This document shows positions 1-7,687 of a DNA stretch of 64,000 nucleotides, in pieces. How positions within the stretch are numbered: position 1 is the first letter of the stretch; each line of letters starts with the position of its first letter. The DNA lies in NCBI RefSeq assembly GCF_000160075.2, contig NZ_KI535340.1, positions 1,065,724 through 1,129,723 on the forward strand, read 5' to 3'. The DNA is from Abiotrophia defectiva ATCC 49176. GTDB taxonomy: Bacteria; Bacillota; Bacilli; Lactobacillales; Aerococcaceae. The notes under the pieces were generated by a model. The model was not told the DNA's origin. It saw only the letters and a program-made list of their open reading frames with translations, and searched no databases. Position numbers and translations under genes: made by a program.

Positions 1-1533
1 CTGTCCGACGGTCAGTTGGAAGAAGTAGAAACCGGCGAGCTCATGATTGGCGACCGTCTACGGGTCAAAAAAGGCCAGGCGGTGCCAATCGATGGTAAGC
101 TAATCAGCGACTGGGCAAGTCTAGATGAAGCTATGGTGACAGGGGAGCCCATTCCAGCGGACAAGGTAGCGGGCGACCTGGTATTGGGCGGGACCCTCAA
201 TGTGGGCGCGGAATTGGACATGGTAGTCACCGTAGCCCAAGAAGACACCCTCTTCGCTAAAATCGTAGCCCTAGTCAAACAAGCCCAAGGCCAAAAGAGC
301 CGGGTGTCTAGCCTGATTGAAAACTTAGAAGATGGCTATGTAAAGGCGGTGCTTTTCCTGGTTCCGACCTTTATCGTCGCAGTTCACTTCTTGCTGGGCT
401 GGTCCTGGTTGGATAGCTTCTATCGTGGCATGATTCTCTTGACCGTGGCTTCTCCTTGCGCCTTGGTGGCTAGCTCAACTCCAGCCGTTTTAGCGGCCAT
501 TAGCAGGGCTGCCCGTATGGGCGTCATGGTCAAAGGCGGTCAAATCATGGACCAGATTGGCGATGTCAACCTGGTCGTGATGGATAAGACCGGGACCTTG
601 ACCCAGGGCCAACCCCAGGTGGAAGAAGCCTGGTTTGCGGAAGAGGCGACTGGCTTGAATGCCTTGGTGGCAACAGCTGAAGCAACCTCTACCCATCCTG
701 TGGCTCAAGCTATCTTGAATTATGTGGGCGACTATCAAGCAGTGAATTTGGATCAGCTTGAGGACGTGACCGGCCGAGGTTTTACCTGTGCCTATCAAGG
801 GCATGACTGGCGGATTGGTAAGGCTGATTTCGTCTTAGAAGTAGTGGGGCAAGTACCTGCTGACTTAGAACAAGTCCTAGCCAAGCAAGAAGCAACCGGC
901 AAGACCCTGGTCTTGGTGTCTCGTGACCAAGCATTAGTGGCCTGGTATGCACTCTTTGACCGAGTGAAGGCAGAGAGTAAGGCCACAGTGGAACTACTGC
1001 ATCAATTAGGCGTCCAAGTGGTCATGATGACTGGGGACCACCAGGCAGCGGCCCAAACCATCGCTAATGACTTGGGCATTGATCAAGTGCAGGCCAACTG
1101 CCTGCCGGATGACAAGGCCCGTTTGGTGGCCGACTACAAGGCTCAAGGCTATTGTGTGGCCATGGTAGGGGACGGTATTAATGATGCGCCTGCCTTGGCT
1201 CAGGCTGATGTCAGCTTTGCCATTGGTTCAGGGACGGACATTGCCATGGAAACGGCCGACTGCGTCATTATGGATGACTTGACCCGGGTGCCTCAGGCCA
1301 TTCGGCTCTCTCGTCGCATGAAGACCATTATTATGCAAAATATTATCTTCGCCTTGGCCGTGATTGTCTGCCTGATTGCAGCCAATGTCTTCCAAGTGGT
1401 CAGTCTACCGCTGGGTGTGGTGGGCCATGAAGGTTCTACGATTTTAGTTATTCTCAACGGCTTACGTCTCTTGGGTTTTCGGCATAACCCATCAGACCTT
1501 AAGTCAGTCCAAGCGGCACAAGTAGCCCAATAG
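1..1533 (+). CDS. Heavy-metal P-type ATPase, P1B-4 type (5' truncated)
   Basis: Membrane ATPase exporting a transition metal. The window begins inside the gene and the frame is open from base 1, so the N-terminal domain and first membrane helices are missing. Visible in order: the TGEP actuator motif (near nt 140), the membrane motif SPC (near nt 450) where copper pumps have CPC, DKTGT with the phosphorylated Asp (near nt 585), an HP motif in the nucleotide domain, MTGD, GDGIND, and HEGST in the last helix region (near nt 1425). SPC together with HEG[GS][ST] is the known signature of the P1B-4 group (CoaT, CtpD, PfeT; Co, Fe or Zn export proposed). It lacks the CPC of CopA at 52280, so the two ATPases should have different substrates. 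Family confident, metal unknown. Confidence 0.9.
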   Translation: MSDGQLEEVETGELMIGDRLRVKKGQAVPIDGKLISDWASLDEAMVTGEPIPADKVAGDLVLGGTLNVGAELDMVVTVAQEDTLFAKIVALVKQAQGQKSRVSSLIENLEDGYVKAVLFLVPTFIVAVHFLLGWSWLDSFYRGMILLTVASPCALVASSTPAVLAAISRAARMGVMVKGGQIMDQIGDVNLVVMDKTGTLTQGQPQVEEAWFAEEATGLNALVATAEATSTHPVAQAILNYVGDYQAVNLDQLEDVTGRGFTCAYQGHDWRIGKADFVLEVVGQVPADLEQVLAKQEATGKTLVLVSRDQALVAWYALFDRVKAESKATVELLHQLGVQVVMMTGDHQAAAQTIANDLGIDQVQANCLPDDKARLVADYKAQGYCVAMVGDGINDAPALAQADVSFAIGSGTDIAMETADCVIMDDLTRVPQAIRLSRRMKTIIMQNIIFALAVIVCLIAANVFQVVSLPLGVVGHEGSTILVILNGLRLLGFRHNPSDLKSVQAAQVAQ

Positions 1534-1568
1534 GTAAGAGGCTGCGCCACTTGGAGGTGCTTTTCAGA

Positions 1569-1606
1569 TGGCTGGCTCACACTGCGTGTGGGGCCAGTCA
1601 TTTTTT
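1569..1606 (+). terminator. Rho-independent terminator after the P1B-4 ATPase
   Basis: An imperfect stem of about 14 bp (GACTGGCCCCACAC-like arms with G-T pairs) closes over a short loop and is followed by six T residues. Confidence 0.8.
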
Positions 1607-1668
1607 GTAAGCTTTTCCTTAGGCTCAGAATATGCTATAGTAAGGGAAAGCAAGAAGGAGGGCCTTAC

Positions 1669-2049
1669 ATGAGATTATGGCATCAAGCCTTGATTGACAA
1701 GTTGCCAAGACAACAGCTGCTAGGTCAGCATCGGGAGTGTGCGGCCTTGCGGGGCAAGGGTTGGGGCAAGCCCCACAGTGTGGTTAACTATGTCTTTGAA
1801 CATTCGCCCTATAAGCTCTATGCCTACCACCGCCTGATTATGGAGGAAATGGTCCGCCGGGGCTACCGGCCGGACGACCAGTGGTGGGAGCCCAGCTACC
1901 GTGGCAAAGTTATGCCAGCTTATGAAGTTAGCCAAATCCAAGCTCAGCCGCTGGGGTCTCCTATTTATGCTGAGCATGACCCGGCTTATCTGGCTGAGTG
2001 CTTAGCTAACTTGCGAACCAAGGGTATTGAATTAGAACCGGAAAACTAG
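1669..2049 (+). CDS. Pyrimidine dimer DNA glycosylase-like protein (Pyr_excise, TIGR02328-like)
   Basis: A 126-residue protein. The start is ATG 1669, preceded at normal spacing by AAGGAGGG; an open frame continues upstream into the terminator and should not be used. The N-terminal sequence MRLWHQALIDKLP followed by LLGQHRECAALRG and a WGKPHS..VNYVF block is typical of the Pyr_excise family related to T4 endonuclease V, which cleaves at UV pyrimidine dimers. In this bacterial subfamily the enzymatic activity is inferred from homology. It is a single soluble domain with no signal peptide. The gene is probably monocistronic, or read through into the secreted protein gene 13 bp downstream. Confidence 0.75.
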   Translation: MRLWHQALIDKLPRQQLLGQHRECAALRGKGWGKPHSVVNYVFEHSPYKLYAYHRLIMEEMVRRGYRPDDQWWEPSYRGKVMPAYEVSQIQAQPLGSPIYAEHDPAYLAECLANLRTKGIELEPEN

Positions 2050-2062
2050 AAGGGAGATTTAA

Positions 2063-2938
2063 ATGATGAATAAAGGATGGAAGAAACTAGGGCTGTTAAG
2101 CCTGACTGCGACTATGTTATGGGGTGTTGGCGCACCGAGTGTACAGGCTCAAGACCTGACCACTGATGAGCTGGTAAACCGGGTCATTAAGACTAGCCTC
2201 CAAAGCAAAAGCGTCCACACTAAGGTCAAATTTTCCATGACCCACAGTGATCTTGAAGAGAATCATACACAGACCGTGCTAGATGGCGAGTTAGATGCTA
2301 GCCTTGACTTAGATAAAATGGCGGGCAAGGCTGAGTTTGGCCTGGCTAAGTTTCCCGGGGCAAGCAAAGTCAAGTTAGCCTTAGTAGATGGCTACTTGTA
2401 TGGTAAGGCGGACGGTAAGGATTTGGAGCCAATTGACCTCAAGTCTCAAGTGCCAAGTTGGAAGTCAGACTTGGAGAACTTGCGTCAGGTGGAGAGTTGG
2501 AATAGTCCTCAATACAAGGGGGAGCTAGCGAAGTATTTCAAGAGTGTCCAAGAAGATCAGGGTTACCTCTTGCAATTATCAGAAACCATTGACGGTAAGC
2601 AGCTCTATCGTGACTATCAGCAGTTATGGGACCAGGTCAAGCAAGAGGCCTTGCACCAATTGCTGCTAGAGACTAGCAACCCTACCATCTATGGCGATTT
2701 TGCGAGCTTTATTGACTATGTCTTAAATGAAGAGGCCTTTGGTGCTTTCGTTGCTCGTAAGCCAAAGATTCTGGTGCAGACGGACAAGGATTTCCGTGTA
2801 ACCCATGTCACGGTTGATTTTCAGTTTAGTATTGACCAGGGGATGGAACTATTCTCTGGCTTAACAGGAATCTTCCATGTCAAGTTGGAAGCGGACTTGG
2901 ACCAATATGACCAAGCTGTGTCAGTAGAAAAGCCTTAG
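2063..2938 (+). CDS. Secreted protein, tandem paralogue 1 (function unknown)
   Basis: A 291-residue exported protein. It starts with a basic N-terminus, a hydrophobic stretch and a signal peptidase I-like site (VQA before QD near residue 29); there is no lipobox cysteine. The mature part holds blocks shared with the next gene: an SVHTK segment near residue 50, a DGK.LYRDY segment near 180 and the block N-E-E-A-F followed by KPK and DKDFRV near 225-250. The pattern of a membrane-exported beta-rich sensor-like domain recalls LppX/DUF6612-like proteins, but I cannot assign it firmly. Start ATG 2063 is followed directly by another ATG; AGGGAGA lies upstream. It is probably co-transcribed with its paralogue 21 bp downstream. 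Confidence 0.6.
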   Translation: MMNKGWKKLGLLSLTATMLWGVGAPSVQAQDLTTDELVNRVIKTSLQSKSVHTKVKFSMTHSDLEENHTQTVLDGELDASLDLDKMAGKAEFGLAKFPGASKVKLALVDGYLYGKADGKDLEPIDLKSQVPSWKSDLENLRQVESWNSPQYKGELAKYFKSVQEDQGYLLQLSETIDGKQLYRDYQQLWDQVKQEALHQLLLETSNPTIYGDFASFIDYVLNEEAFGAFVARKPKILVQTDKDFRVTHVTVDFQFSIDQGMELFSGLTGIFHVKLEADLDQYDQAVSVEKP

Positions 2939-2959
2939 GGCATTTGAGGAGGAAAGTAG

Positions 2960-3841
2960 ATGAAATGGTTTAAAAAATTAAGCCTGCTGGCCATGGCTGG
3001 CGGCCTTTTGGCTGGGGCTGGTGGGGTGGCGCCAGCCAGCGTTAGTGCGCAAGCTCCGTCCCTGGATCAATTATTGAACGGGACCATGAAGAAAATGGTC
3101 AACACCCAGACGGTGCACACTAAGGGTGAGTGGAAGATAAGCAATACTCTCCCAAGCCAGGAGGAAGGTATCCTCATAGGCGGCCATTTTGAAGCAAATG
3201 TAGATTTGGACCAAGCGTCCGGATTCGGCTCCTTTGATTTGGGCAGTTTCTTGGGCGACTACCACTTAATTGCCTCTGTCAAAGACGGGCAGCTTCATGG
3301 CAAGGAGAACCATGAAGAAGAGGTCAGAAGTCTAGATATCAAGACCGAAGTTCAAGAATTTCAAGACTCACTTAAGCAGTTACGTAGCTTGGATCAATTC
3401 TATACGCCTGAAGAAATCGCCTTATATTCAGAGATTTACGAGGTTAAGGAGCTAGAGAATGGCTACGAGTTGCGTCTGAGAGAGGATGTAGATGGTAAGA
3501 AGGTTTACCGCGACCACGAAGCTGCGTGGAATCTATTAAGTGCAGCTGCGGTTTATGGGGCTTATCAATCGGACCACCCAACCGACTCCAAAGAGATTAG
3601 CACGGAACTCATTCGCTACATCTTTAACGAGGATGCTTTCGAAGCTTTCTTTGCCAGCAAGCCTAAGTTTAATTACCAAGTAGATAAGGACTTCCGACTT
3701 CAGAGCCTTGAAGTGGACATGGTCTTTACTGTTGAAGAGGGCAAAACGCGTCACTTGAACTATTTAGCAGGCACCTACCGTATTCAAGGTAAAATCACCT
3801 TTGACCAATACAACGAACCGGTTCAAAGTCCAAGACCTTAA
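2960..3841 (+). CDS. Secreted protein, tandem paralogue 2 (function unknown)
   Basis: A 293-residue exported protein with signal peptide (cleavage likely after VSA near residue 30). It aligns over its whole length with the protein encoded just upstream: both have a VHTK block near residue 50, a DGKKVYRD block near 180, and a [NE]AF..F.A.KPK..[QV].DKDFR block near 220-240 ending in a repeated beta-type C-terminus. The two are well diverged, so the duplication is old. Upstream GAGGAGG gives a strong ribosome site. No catalytic motif was recognised. The role is probably extracytoplasmic, since it lacks an anchor. The gene is closed by the hairpin at 3982. Confidence 0.6.
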   Translation: MKWFKKLSLLAMAGGLLAGAGGVAPASVSAQAPSLDQLLNGTMKKMVNTQTVHTKGEWKISNTLPSQEEGILIGGHFEANVDLDQASGFGSFDLGSFLGDYHLIASVKDGQLHGKENHEEEVRSLDIKTEVQEFQDSLKQLRSLDQFYTPEEIALYSEIYEVKELENGYELRLREDVDGKKVYRDHEAAWNLLSAAAVYGAYQSDHPTDSKEISTELIRYIFNEDAFEAFFASKPKFNYQVDKDFRLQSLEVDMVFTVEEGKTRHLNYLAGTYRIQGKITFDQYNEPVQSPRP

Positions 3842-3981
3842 ACCATCTAGCCCCCTGCATGAATCTGTAAGAATTTTTCATATTGAAAATAATCAAAAAT
3901 GTGGAAATATAAGTGATTTCTAGAAGATGCTTGGAGCGTTATTAAATATAATTATTTCAAAATGGGCCAAAAGTAGGGCAA

Positions 3982-4021
3982 AGAACCATACAGATTCTAT
4001 ACTGTATGGTTCTTCTTTTTT
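3982..4021 (+). terminator. Rho-independent terminator
   Basis: Perfect 12-bp stem (AGAACCATACAG with its complement) over an 8-nt loop, followed by TCTTTTTT. It lies 140 bp after the second secreted paralogue, at the entry to the AT-rich degenerate region. Confidence 0.85.
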
Positions 4022-4220
4022 ATCTAACCAAGAAAGGTTAAAACCCATTAAAATAAATCCCAGTCAGGTGTTGAATATTTTCTAGTCTGGGTCATGTAAA
4101 AATGAACAAAAATGAATTTCTATGATTAAGGCTAAGAGGATTATTTGCTAGAACAGCAGCCTGAAAGAGTCCAATTCTGATATAGAAGAAGCATGTCACG
4201 CATTACGCTGTTGCTCGTAG
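4022..4220. other. AT-rich stretch without recognisable gene
   Basis: No open frame of useful length with a ribosome site and no repeat recognised. Composition is like the flanking gene fragments and unlike the GC-richer genes before 3841. Confidence 0.5.
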
Positions 4221-4445
4221 TGTCAATAAAATAAATAGACAATTTGGAAGTTTCAGTCTGGTTCGCAAAAAGAAAAGGAGTTTTCACTCCTTTTCACGCG
4301 TTATATTTCGCTTTGCTTTTCTTTCTTTTGCAATCATATAGGTGCCAAGAATGACGAGTACGCCGAAAATGATACTTCCCAAAGTGATGTTCATAAAAGC
4401 AATTTTTTGAGGACTATCGGCTGTTCCGTACTCTTTCATCATCAT
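4221..4445. repeat. Copy 1 of a duplicated 225-bp segment
   Basis: From TGTCAATAAAATAAATAGAC to the CATCATCAT at 4437-4445 this segment matches 5534-5760 in the same orientation with scattered substitutions. Each copy carries the 3' end of the same small reverse-strand gene and its terminator hairpin (AAAAGGAG with CTCCTTTT near 4275-4294). The flanks differ: here it abuts IS3 transposase sequence on the right, in the other copy an acetyltransferase fragment. Confidence 0.85.
4284..4445 (-). pseudogene. C-terminal fragment of a small single-helix membrane protein (copy 1)
   Basis: Reading leftwards from 4445 the frame encodes 53 residues: a polar start, GTADSPQKIAFMN, one hydrophobic helix (LGSIIFGVLVILGTYMI) and a basic tail, ending at TGA 4284. 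No ribosome site precedes the ATG cluster, and the homology with the second copy stops exactly there, so it is probably a gene end cut by rearrangement. The parent family was not recognised. Copy 2 is shorter because a stop follows the helix. Confidence 0.5.
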
Positions 4446-4446
4446 A

Positions 4447-4676
4447 CCAGACAACGGTATGATGGAATCCTTCTTTGGTATTCTTAAGTCTGAGATGTTT
4501 TATGGTTATGAGAAAACATTTAAATCACTTAACCAATTGGAACAAGCTATTGTTGACTACAATGAGTACTACAACAACAAACGAATTAAGGTAAAACTAA
4601 AAAGGGCTTAGTCCTGTGCAATACAGAACTAAATCCTTCACTTAAATTATTTGTCTAACTTTTTGGGGTCAGTACA
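4447..4676 (+). mobile_element. IS3-family (IS150 group) 3' remnant
   Basis: The frame from about 4450 reads DNGMMESFFGILKSEMFYGY and continues with a LNQLEQAIVDYNEYYNNKRI segment, the C-terminal end of the DDE integrase of IS3/IS150-type elements, including the catalytic Glu context (MMESFFG.LK.E). A single extra A in an A-run near 4600 shifts the frame: it stops at 4609, while the +1 frame continues with GLSPVQYRTKS as in intact elements. The sequence ends with TTGTCTAACTTTTTGGGGTC, resembling the terminal inverted repeat of this group. The left end, OrfA and most of OrfB are absent, so it cannot move by itself. Confidence 0.8.
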
Positions 4677-4895
4677 AACAGTGCTTTTTTTGTTGAAATC
4701 GCAAAAAATCCAAGCTTTCTTTTTGCAGATAACATTCGCTCTTTTATTTTCGGTATGATTGAGTCGATGCCCCGTTCTCGACCGGTTATTATTGCAGATT
4801 ATCGAATGCCAGAGCGCTATGCCATCACTTTTTGGAAGAATACTTGGAGCAATTCTACGCAGAATGGGATGCGAAAAAGTGATAGTTAAAGAGAC
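4677..4895. other. Degenerate AT-rich sequence, unrecognised gene remnant
   Basis: A plus-strand frame from about 4680 encodes some 60 residues including FGMIESMPRSRPVIIADYRM; a second frame at about 4825-4880 encodes HHFLEEYLEQFYAEWDAKK and stops. The two look like pieces of one frameshifted protein. I do not recognise the family. Confidence 0.3.
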
Positions 4896-4930
4896 GAAAA
4901 AGCTGAGAATATGATTTCCCAGCTTTTTTG
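4896..4930 (-). terminator. Terminator for the HdeD-type gene (bidirectional form)
   Basis: Arms AAAAAGCTGAGAA and TTTCCCAGCTTTTTT pair over a short loop, with a T-run on both strands. It lies 24 bp beyond the stop of the leftward gene at 4955. Confidence 0.75.
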
Positions 4931-4954
4931 AATGCGATAGAAATAGCAACTAGA

Positions 4955-5470
4955 CTATTTACGAAAGGCCTCAATAATGTAGGTGAAGCCAGTAACTAAA
5001 AATGCAAAAGCAATGACATAAACGACAAAGACACTTGTAGCCACTGGATTGAACAGAATAACTAGACCTAGTAAAAATGCAAGCAAGGCTACCCACGTGA
5101 TATTGCTACCAATAATAGGGAAAATCAATCCTAGACGATTGCCTTTAAAGAAGGCAATAATGGCTTCTACAATTAACCAAATTCCTACAATGGTCGGAAT
5201 GACGACCGGCAGGGTCACAAAGCCATAAGCAACGAGGTAAAGAGCTAAGAGAAGACTAACAAACCCTTGGAAAAGATAAACAGGTGAGCGAAGCTCTTTT
5301 GGTGCAGAGAAATAGCCTAAAATATCTGCTATAGAAGCAACCAGTAAACCAAATGCAATCCACCAGCTGTAAGCAACAAGATTAGCTACTGGGTTTGTAA
5401 ATAGGAAAAGTCCTAAAAGGGCAAAAACAACTCCTGCAAGGAATAGCAGTAAACGATTAGAAAATTTCAT
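4955..5470 (-). CDS. HdeD/DUF308-family membrane protein
   Basis: A 171-residue integral membrane protein with about six hydrophobic segments in three hairpin pairs and no large soluble loop. The repeated pattern G...L..G......P......L....G...L..G is that of HdeD-type (DUF308) proteins, small inner-membrane proteins linked to acid or general stress in other bacteria; the biochemical role is unknown. The start is ATG at 5470, where GGAGG lies 7 bp upstream; the frame stays open to 5638 but that part runs through the duplicated segment and lacks a ribosome site. It is the only apparently intact gene in the 3842-6628 island and shares its low GC. Confidence 0.8.
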   Translation of the reverse strand: MKFSNRLLLFLAGVVFALLGLFLFTNPVANLVAYSWWIAFGLLVASIADILGYFSAPKELRSPVYLFQGFVSLLLALYLVAYGFVTLPVVIPTIVGIWLIVEAIIAFFKGNRLGLIFPIIGSNITWVALLAFLLGLVILFNPVATSVFVVYVIAFAFLVTGFTYIIEAFRK

Positions 5471-5533
5471 TTCAATACCTCCGATATAGTATAGTTTGAT
5501 ATTAAAGTTATTGTACCTCTTTTTATAGAAAAA

Positions 5534-5760
5534 TGTCAATAAAATAAATAGACAACTTGGAAGTTTCAGTCTGGATCGCAAAAAGAAAAGGTGTTTTCGC
5601 TCCTTTTCACACTTTATATATTTCGCTTTGCTTTTCACGCTTTTGAAATCATATAGGTACCAAGGATGACAAGTACGCCGAAAATAACACTTCCCAAAGT
5701 GATGTTCATAAAAGCAATTTTTTGGGGACTATCAGCTGTTCCATACTCTTTCATCATCAT
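5534..5760. repeat. Copy 2 of the duplicated 225-bp segment
   Basis: Matches 4221-4445 in the same orientation. It sits directly upstream of the HdeD-type gene (its left boundary is 64 bp before that ATG), so it may contribute promoter sequence to it. The right boundary falls exactly at CATCATCAT, after which an acetyltransferase fragment starts. Confidence 0.85.
5635..5760 (-). pseudogene. C-terminal fragment of a small single-helix membrane protein (copy 2)
   Basis: 41 residues in the leftward frame, identical to the copy at 4284-4445 through the hydrophobic helix except for a few substitutions, then stopping with TGA at 5635 instead of continuing through the basic tail. It lacks a ribosome site and an N-terminal part, so it is treated as a gene fragment. 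Confidence 0.5.
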
Positions 5761-5762
5761 GA

Positions 5763-6005
5763 TTTGCAAGAATCGGTAGTAAAGCAGCTGTTGCAAAAAA
5801 TATTCCACCTTATGCTATCGCAGTCGGAAATCCAGTGCGTGTTATCAAGTACCGCTTTGACGAAGAGACGATTGCTTTTTTGGAAAAACTTAAATGGTGG
5901 GATTTTTCAGAAGAACAGCTCGACGCTGCTATTCCGTACTTGACGAGTGTGCATTTAGAAGAGGCAAAGGAAGAGTTGATGAGAATTAAGCAAGAAATGA
6001 AATGA
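5763..6005 (+). pseudogene. C-terminal fragment of a hexapeptide (XAT/CatB-like) O-acetyltransferase
   Basis: The frame reads ARIGSKAAVAKNIPPYAIAV, then GNPVRVIKYRFDEETI, then about 40 residues of helical tail to TGA at 6003. G-S-x-A-V-x-K-x-[IV]-P-P-Y-x-I-x-x-G-N-P-x-[KR]-V-I-[KR]-x-R-F is the hallmark of the end of the left-handed beta-helix in xenobiotic or serine acetyltransferase-like enzymes. The whole N-terminal part, including the catalytic His, is missing; the break coincides with the end of the 5534-5760 repeat, so a rearrangement removed it. The fragment has no start codon of its own. Confidence 0.75.
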
Positions 6006-6162
6006 TACGAAGATAGTGTATTATCAGAAAGGATTCGTTAAAAATGCGATAAACTCGCAACAAATTTACTTTGGAAAAGTAAAAAAGCCTTTAAATAAAG
6101 GCTTTCAGAGTGAGGACAAAGTCCTTATAAAAGTGTCTTCTAAAGATTTTAACTCCAATCTG

Positions 6163-6185
6163 AAGCGAGGTTATCCTCGCTTTTT
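6163..6185 (+). terminator. Rho-independent terminator
   Basis: AGCGAGG and CCTCGCT pair over TTAT with TTTTT following. A second weaker hairpin (AAAGCCTTT with AAAGGCTTT) lies at about 6084-6105. They presumably ended the acetyltransferase transcript. Confidence 0.75.
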
Positions 6186-6385
6186 CTATTTATCAAACAA
6201 TTCCTTATTTTCAATCAAGAGTTCTAGTGGAGATTTTTCTCTTGCTACAATAAAATCGGGTTCATATTGGGTATGAAATGTTCTGTTCTGAGAAGTTGGA
6301 TCAATATACAACTCTTCTCCATCTTCTGTGTATAGTTGGTTGCCCCGTGTTAGATAGAGTAAATCTTCTAAGTGCTGTCCATCAG
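6186..6385 (-). pseudogene. C-terminal fragment of an unrecognised gene
   Basis: Leftward frame encoding about 65 residues (contains LYTEDGEELYIDP, FHTQYEPDFIVAREKS and ends LLIENKELFDK) to a TAG at 6186. The composition is AT-rich like the rest of the island. The open frame continues rightwards to 6581, but that part is translated hairpin repeat and is not protein-like (repeated PPRRVGAPTRHG-type sequence), so the gene was probably cut at about 6385. I do not recognise the family. Confidence 0.45.
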
Positions 6386-6535
6386 TTGGAGGAGCGCCAT
6401 GTCGTGTTGGGGCTCCAACGCGACGTGGTGGAGGCGATGAACTTGGTTTTTGAGCGAAAAAGGAGCCAAAAGGTGCAGCCACGTCGCATTGGAGGAGGGC
6501 GATGTCGTGTTGGGGCTCCAACGCGACGTGGCTGC
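6386..6535. repeat. GC-rich hairpin repeat, two direct units plus an inverted arm
   Basis: Two 43-bp direct units at 6386-6428 and 6489-6531 each contain a hairpin GTCGTGTTGG-GGCT-CCAACGCGAC (6401-6424 and 6504-6527). In addition 6474-6493 (GCAGCCACGTCGCATTGGAG) is the inverted complement of 6516-6535, giving a larger foldback. It marks the border between the AT-rich island and the GC-richer peptidase gene. Confidence 0.8.
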
Positions 6536-6628
6536 GGCCACCCGCCCCATTTCCACACAAAAAGATAGGGCGCCTTTCCAAACTTGTGTTATAATGAAGG
6601 GGTAAACAAATTTCAAGGGGGCATTAGG

Positions 6629-7666
6629 ATGAATCCAACCTTAAGTTATCTGCAAGAACTTCTAGCTATCGCGTCGCCAACGGGCTACACGCGTGGCGTT
6701 CAGGACTATTTGGTATCGACTCTGGAAAAAATGGGCTACCAACCGGTGCGCACTTCCAAAGGACTCGTACATGTGACGGTGCCGGGCCAGGACGATGACC
6801 ACCACCGCATTGTGACGGCTCACGTTGACACCTTGGGGGCCATGGTGCGCGCGGTCAAGGGCGACGGCCGGCTCAAGCTGGACAAGGTGGGTGGCTTTCC
6901 TTGGAACATGATCGAAGGGGAGAACTGTACCGTCCATGTGGCGGCCACCGGCAAGACGGTGTCCGGGACCATTCTCATTCACCAGACTTCGACCCACGTC
7001 TACCGCGATGCGGGGACGGCTGAGCGGACTCAAGACAACATGGAAGTTCGCTTAGACGCCAAGGTTACCAATGAGAAAGAAACCCGCGCCTTAGGCATTG
7101 AAGTGGGTGACTTTGTCTCCTTCGACCCACGCACCACCATCACCGACACCGGCTTCATCAAGTCTCGCTTCCTCGATGACAAGGTGTCCGCCGCTATCCT
7201 GCTTAACTTGTTGCGCCGTTACAAGGAAGAGGGCATCACCCTGCCGGTGACGACCCAATTTGCCTTCTCGGTCTTCGAGGAAGTAGGGCACGGGGCTAAC
7301 TCTAGCCTGTCGGACAAAGCGGTGGAGTATCTGGCGGTTGACATGGGCGCCATGGGTGACGACCAGCAGACCGACGAATATACCGTCTCTATCTGTGTCA
7401 AGGATGCCAGTGGCCCTTATCACTATGAATTCCGCCAACACCTGGTGGAACTGGCTAAGGCCAAGAATATCCCTTACAAATTAGACATCTATCCATTCTA
7501 CGGCTCCGACGCTTCGGCCGCTATGTCAGCGGGTGCCGAAGTCAAGCACGCCCTCTGTGGGGCCGGCATCGAGTCCAGCCATTCCTATGAGCGGACCCAT
7601 GTGGACTCTGTGGCGGCGACCGAGCGCTTGGTGTATGCTTATCTCTTGAGTGACTTAGTTAAGTAA
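6629..7666 (+). CDS. M42-family metallo-aminopeptidase
   Basis: A 345-residue cytosolic peptidase of the M42 family (glutamyl aminopeptidase/YsdC/FrvX type), which removes N-terminal residues from peptides with two bound metal ions. Metal and catalytic residues are visible in order: AHVDT (His and the Asp next to the active site), FLDDKVS (bridging Asp), FEEVGHG (catalytic Glu and metal Glu), AVDMGAM (Asp) and SSHSYERTH near the C-terminus (His). Length agrees with the family. The start is ATG 6629, preceded by AAGGGGG; the frame extends 15 codons further up but without a ribosome site. It is followed after 21 bp by a GNAT gene and is probably co-transcribed with it. Confidence 0.9.
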   Translation: MNPTLSYLQELLAIASPTGYTRGVQDYLVSTLEKMGYQPVRTSKGLVHVTVPGQDDDHHRIVTAHVDTLGAMVRAVKGDGRLKLDKVGGFPWNMIEGENCTVHVAATGKTVSGTILIHQTSTHVYRDAGTAERTQDNMEVRLDAKVTNEKETRALGIEVGDFVSFDPRTTITDTGFIKSRFLDDKVSAAILLNLLRRYKEEGITLPVTTQFAFSVFEEVGHGANSSLSDKAVEYLAVDMGAMGDDQQTDEYTVSICVKDASGPYHYEFRQHLVELAKAKNIPYKLDIYPFYGSDASAAMSAGAEVKHALCGAGIESSHSYERTHVDSVAATERLVYAYLLSDLVK

Positions 7667-7687
7667 GATGACAGGGAAGTGACGAGT

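Noticed and set aside
5471..5638. N-terminal extension of the HdeD-type protein
   Set aside because: The extension runs through the duplicated segment and lacks a ribosome site, whereas ATG 5470 has GGAGG.
6186..6581. Reverse-strand gene of 131 codons
   Set aside because: Its first half is the translated hairpin repeat with non-protein-like repeats; only the last 65 residues look like a gene fragment.
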